Assembly: GCA_012728155.1 (NCBI GenBank)
Contig: JAAYFR010000087.1
Coordinates: 1-11,186, forward strand
Length of the DNA: 11,186 bases
DNA from: Bacteroidales bacterium
GTDB lineage: Bacteria; Bacteroidota; Bacteroidia; Bacteroidales; Dysgonomonadaceae
Direction: 5' to 3'
This document shows, one piece after another, positions 8,388 to 11,186 of the stretch. Made by a program: the position numbers and the translations under genes. Position 1 is the first letter of the stretch, and every line of letters begins with the position of its first letter. Under the pieces are notes generated by a model that had not been told where the DNA came from, did no database searches, and saw nothing but the letters and a program-made list of their open reading frames with translations.

Positions 8388-10544
8388 ATGAATAAGTCGA
8401 ACGGTTACATTCTTTTTTTCACAAAAATCATCATCTTATCACTATTTTTCCTCTCATGTAAGGGTGAAGAGCCCGATGTCACACCCCCGGTTGTGATCAA
8501 ACCCACAGCGAAGACCGAATACCTGAAATTCAAACTTGCGTCGGCCAATCAACTCACCATATCAGAAAACGAAAAAAACAGCTATTCAATCAAGACGACT
8601 GGAGGAGATCCCTATATCATGACCGAAGGGATCTCAAAGGCGCTTCATCAGGACTCCGTTGTGTTGACATTTGAATACAAAAGTTCGAAAGAGATTGACA
8701 AGCCTCAGATATTCTTCGGTCCTTCCATCAGTGAGAGCCGTTCTGTTTTTGGCACAGCCATACCTGCCACCTCCACCTGGAAAAACCACTCCATCAATCT
8801 GGTGAAATCGAGAAAAGATTTTTCATGGGGAAAACAGGAGGATTTCATCAGGTTTGATTTCGGCACAAAAAGCGGGATTGATATCGAGATCCGGAATATC
8901 TATTTCAGATCGATGAATAAGTCAGAAAAGGAGATTTATGACAAGGAAGAGAGCAAGATAAAGCAGGATGAAGCAATCAATGAGGCTTTGGCCGCTTATC
9001 TGAAGCAACGTTTCTCCTCTTCCATTAGCGAAGTAAAGGTGGGTGGAGCCGAAATTACCGTCATCGGAGAATACAGCGGCGAAGGAAAGTTCAACCTGTG
9101 TGAAGTTTTTCCGAATGACACACTGGTTACCACCACCCGCTTCAACGACAAAATCGCACTCGACAACCAATCGTTCCGGGTGACCCTGCCACGGATCATC
9201 AAGAAAAAAGGGCTGGACTACGACCGTTTACTTTCCAGATGGGTCATCGTCAAGGAGAGTGGCAATGACCAATCGCTCGCCTCCCACGCCAGATATGCCG
9301 ATATAATCGAGCCCAAGCAATCTATGCCTCCGGGGGTTTTAACCAGCAAGAAAGGGTTGGGCGGATTTTTCATGAACCAGTTTGTGGGCGATCTTGATGA
9401 TCTTGGTATTACCAGCATCACCGTCAATATCCTCATCACCGGAATGATCCATACCACCCCCGGTGCCAACAGGGTTCCCCACACATACGGGGGAAAAACC
9501 TATTACATGTCCACCGATTACCTCAAACATATAGACGAAGCATTGAAACTGGCTGCCTCAAAAAATATCGTGGTGGCGGCAATCATTCTGGTACAAAAAG
9601 CATCGGAATGTGCTGATCCGGCAATAGGGAAAATATTGCAGCATCCCGATTTCACATCGGAAGGTATCTATACCATGCCTAATATGACTACCGACGAGGG
9701 AGTGAACTGTTACGCGGCTGCCCTCGATTTTCTGGCCTCCCGCTATAACCGGAGCGACAATGCTTACGGAAGGATACACAAATGGATCATGCATAATGAG
9801 GTGGATGCCGGCCTCAGCTGGACCAACATGGGCAGAAAACCTATGCTGAATTATCTTGACACTTACCTCAGGTCCATGAGGATATGTCATAATATCAGCC
9901 GACAATATGACGAGCATAGCGAAGTGATGGGATCATTCACCCACTCGTGGGTAGAACCGGTTGAGCTCTATTCCTCCAAAGAGCTGCTGACAACGCTACA
10001 ACAATTCTGCAACCTCGAGGGCGATTTTCAATGGGGAGTGGCTTATCACCCCTACCCGCAAGATCTGAACGAGCCGAAGACCTGGCTGGATGGGAAAGCT
10101 ATTTTTAGCCCCCATAGCCCATTGGTCACATTCAAGAATCTGGAAGTGATAGATGATTGGATCAAAAAGGGGGAAAACAGGTATAAAGGATCGGTCAAGA
10201 GAACATTATGGCTCTCGGAGAACGGCACCAACTCCCGGACTTACGAGACCAACGATCTGATGGAACAGGCAGCCGGCTTCGCCTATGCCTGGAAGAAGCT
10301 GGTAAACCTGGATGGTATCGATGCTATCCAGTGGCACAACTGGATAGATAACAGGGTGGAATATGGACTGAGGATCGGATTGAGGCGTTTCACCGACGAC
10401 GAAACCGACCCGGGTGGGCGCAAGCCGGTATGGTATGCTTACCAAGCCGCGGGAACCAATAAGGAAGATGAGCTATTCGCCCCTTACAAAACAATCATAG
10501 GAATTACTAACTGGAATGAAATTATGCATTTTATTTCACCATAA
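8388..10544 (+). CDS. DUF5722-type lipoprotein, putative retaining glycoside hydrolase
   Basis: The lipoprotein signal ends at FFLSC (Cys24), followed by KGEEPD, an acidic stretch like the surface-export signals of Bacteroidota lipoproteins. Residues about 45-175 form a beta-rich domain resembling the SusD insert. Residues about 180-310 are a helix then strands (AEITVIGEYSG, FRVTLP). Residues about 330-700 resemble a clan GH-A TIM barrel: LGGFFMNQFVGDLDDLGI, NIVVAAIILVQK, KWIMHNEVDAG (Asn470-Glu471) and TLWLSENGTNS (Glu611), then AIQWHNWID. An Asn-Glu at strand 4 and a Glu about 140 residues later at strand 7 are the hallmark of retaining GH-A enzymes, so Glu471 as acid/base and Glu611 as nucleophile are good candidates. 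I recognise the family as DUF5722 from memory. The gene sits 21 bases after the Tat gene and 11 before the GH127-like remnant. Confidence 0.78.
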   Translation: MNKSNGYILFFTKIIILSLFFLSCKGEEPDVTPPVVIKPTAKTEYLKFKLASANQLTISENEKNSYSIKTTGGDPYIMTEGISKALHQDSVVLTFEYKSSKEIDKPQIFFGPSISESRSVFGTAIPATSTWKNHSINLVKSRKDFSWGKQEDFIRFDFGTKSGIDIEIRNIYFRSMNKSEKEIYDKEESKIKQDEAINEALAAYLKQRFSSSISEVKVGGAEITVIGEYSGEGKFNLCEVFPNDTLVTTTRFNDKIALDNQSFRVTLPRIIKKKGLDYDRLLSRWVIVKESGNDQSLASHARYADIIEPKQSMPPGVLTSKKGLGGFFMNQFVGDLDDLGITSITVNILITGMIHTTPGANRVPHTYGGKTYYMSTDYLKHIDEALKLAASKNIVVAAIILVQKASECADPAIGKILQHPDFTSEGIYTMPNMTTDEGVNCYAAALDFLASRYNRSDNAYGRIHKWIMHNEVDAGLSWTNMGRKPMLNYLDTYLRSMRICHNISRQYDEHSEVMGSFTHSWVEPVELYSSKELLTTLQQFCNLEGDFQWGVAYHPYPQDLNEPKTWLDGKAIFSPHSPLVTFKNLEVIDDWIKKGENRYKGSVKRTLWLSENGTNSRTYETNDLMEQAAGFAYAWKKLVNLDGIDAIQWHNWIDNRVEYGLRIGLRRFTDDETDPGGRKPVWYAYQAAGTNKEDELFAPYKTIIGITNWNEIMHFISP
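8520..8912 (+). other. N-terminal beta-rich domain shared with the SusD insert (DUF4972-like?)
   Basis: Residues about 45-175 of the DUF5722-type protein align with the insert in SusD. Blocks in the same order are SENEKNSYSIKTTGGDPY, EYKS, QIFFG, W..., RFDFGTKSG and a final IRNIYFR strand. The partner in SusD reads NENDEYTIETTGGDPF, KYKS, QFFFG, W..., RFDVGSDAG and DMEINVR. Similarity runs over the whole domain, at roughly a third of positions by eye. A carbohydrate-binding function is inferred from its two contexts (glycan binder and putative glycosidase). Confidence 0.72.
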
Positions 10545-10555
10545 ACCCAATTTAT

Positions 10556-11083
10556 ATGCAAAAAATAAGCTCCATACTTATTCTTTCTCTTATTTTTCTC
10601 TCCCTGCTGTCGTGCGGCAGAGAGAAAGGAAAAGCAGTCATTGAGGATAAGATTTATCCGCTCCCGGCAGGTGCGGTCAAACTGGATGGTTTTTTTGAGG
10701 AATATATCCAAAACTCCATTCACCACTGGAACAAGGGAGATCTCCCTTATGACCGGTTTGTCGACTTCTTCAGAAATGGCAGGCCTCAGTTTGCACTGGG
10801 GGAGATGTGGGGAAAAGCAGTCCGCTCAGGATGCATGCTTTACCGTTATACCAACGACCCCGAGCTGAAATAGATCATGGATAAAACGGTCAGCGATCTG
10901 CTCACTACCCAACGGGAAAACGGAAGCATCAGTTGTGTAGATATCGACAAGCAGCCCGAAGAGAGTGAACTGTGGGAACGCAAATATGTGATGCTGGGAC
11001 TGCAGGAGTACTACGAGTGGGTAAATCCCGATCCGAAGGTGTTGGAAGCCCTGATCAAACAGGCCGAAGAGGCCAATGAGTGA
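10556..11083 (+). pseudogene. Truncated GH127-like (beta-L-arabinofuranosidase family) lipoprotein gene with in-frame TAG
   Basis: The frame opens with a lipoprotein signal (LLSC, Cys20) and continues as PLPAGAVKLDGFFEEYI, PQFALGEMWGKAVRSGCMLYRYTNDPELK, where a TAG at 10871-10873 interrupts it. The same frame resumes with MDKTVSDLLTTQRENGSI, ELWERKYVMLGLQEYYEW and VLEALIKQAEEAN before a TGA at 11081. Together these match the N-terminal helices of the GH127/DUF1680 six-hairpin barrel, where GE.WGK, Y.YT.D.ELK and LL.TQ..NG are characteristic. Only about 175 codons remain of a family usually above 550, so the catalytic C-terminal part is gone. The gene is 11 bases after the DUF5722 gene. A sequencing error could explain the TAG but not the missing C-terminus. 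An active product is very unlikely. Confidence 0.78.
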
Positions 11084-11138
11084 ATTCAACCTATTAGACT
11101 CTATTATGTTTTAAAGCGCTTCAGCCGATAAGTAGAAG

Positions 11139-11186
11139 GTGAATCGAATCATCACCACACTCTTACTTCTCTTATCTTCTCAGCTC
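11139..11186 (+). CDS. Possible start of an exported protein, cut by the window edge
   Basis: From a GTG at 11139 the frame reads (V/M)NRIITTLLLLLSSQL to the last base: Asn-Arg followed by a hydrophobic run, typical of a signal peptide start. It lies 55 bases after the stop of the GH127-like remnant, and the preceding bases include GAAGG just before the GTG. No ATG is available in this frame. Only 16 codons are visible, so the product cannot be named and the call is tentative. Confidence 0.4.
   Translation, partial: MNRIITTLLLLLSSQL

Noticed and set aside
10877..11083. A separate small gene of 68 codons
   Set aside because: It is in the same frame as the upstream GH127-like frame and continues its family pattern directly after the TAG, so it is the rest of a broken gene. 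Reinitiation at 10877 is possible but would not give a complete domain.
11105..11112. TATGTTTT as a Bacteroidota -7 promoter box (TAnnTTTG)
   Set aside because: The final G is missing and no TTTG box lies at a suitable distance upstream.
11084..11131. Residual coding sequence after the TGA (IQPIRLYYVLKRFSR then stop) as a preserved C-terminal tail of the GH127-like gene
   Set aside because: Too short to match any family end with confidence; it could be chance.
1..11186. tRNA, rRNA, CRISPR, insertion sequences or attachment sites
   Set aside because: No cloverleaf, spaced direct repeats, transposase frame or flanking inverted repeats were seen by eye.

Overview
The window looks like part of a polysaccharide utilization locus (PUL) from a member of the Bacteroidota, most likely order Bacteroidales. 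The evidence is a SusD/RagB-type glycan-binding lipoprotein, a DUF1735 (BT_3987-like) plus discoidin surface lipoprotein, several lipoprotein signals ending in Cys followed by acidic residues, A-rich start regions without strong Shine-Dalgarno motifs, and very short gaps between co-directional genes. Genus cannot be assigned from the sequence alone. The partner SusC/TonB-dependent transporter is expected just upstream, outside the window.

Layout, all on the + strand. Bases 1-1929: the 3' part of a susD homologue (its start is outside the window) carrying an extra domain of about 135 residues. 1956-3323: a lipoprotein with a DUF1735 domain and two tandem discoidin-like domains. 3339-3376: a strong intrinsic terminator that separates the binding-protein genes from the enzymes. 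3425-5224: a GH71/GH99-like barrel lipoprotein with a C-terminal CBM9-like domain. 5231-6748: a CotH-kinase-family lipoprotein with an Ig-like N-terminal domain. 6822-8366: a Tat-exported barrel protein with a DUF4832-type C-terminus. 8388-10544: a DUF5722-type lipoprotein whose N-terminal domain resembles the one inserted in SusD. 10556-11083: a broken GH127-like gene with an in-frame TAG and a lost C-terminus. 11139-end: a probable start of another exported protein. No RNA gene, CRISPR array or insertion sequence was seen, and no gap exceeds about 100 bases.

How they fit together (inference): the SusC/SusD pair and the DUF1735-discoidin lipoprotein capture a glycan at the cell surface. The GH99-like, DUF4832-type and DUF5722-type proteins are candidate glycosidases. 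The CotH-type protein is a secreted kinase-fold protein with no obvious role in glycan breakdown. The most unusual feature is a binding-like module shared between the SusD protein and the DUF5722 enzyme, which suggests both recognise the same glycan. The substrate cannot be named from this sequence.
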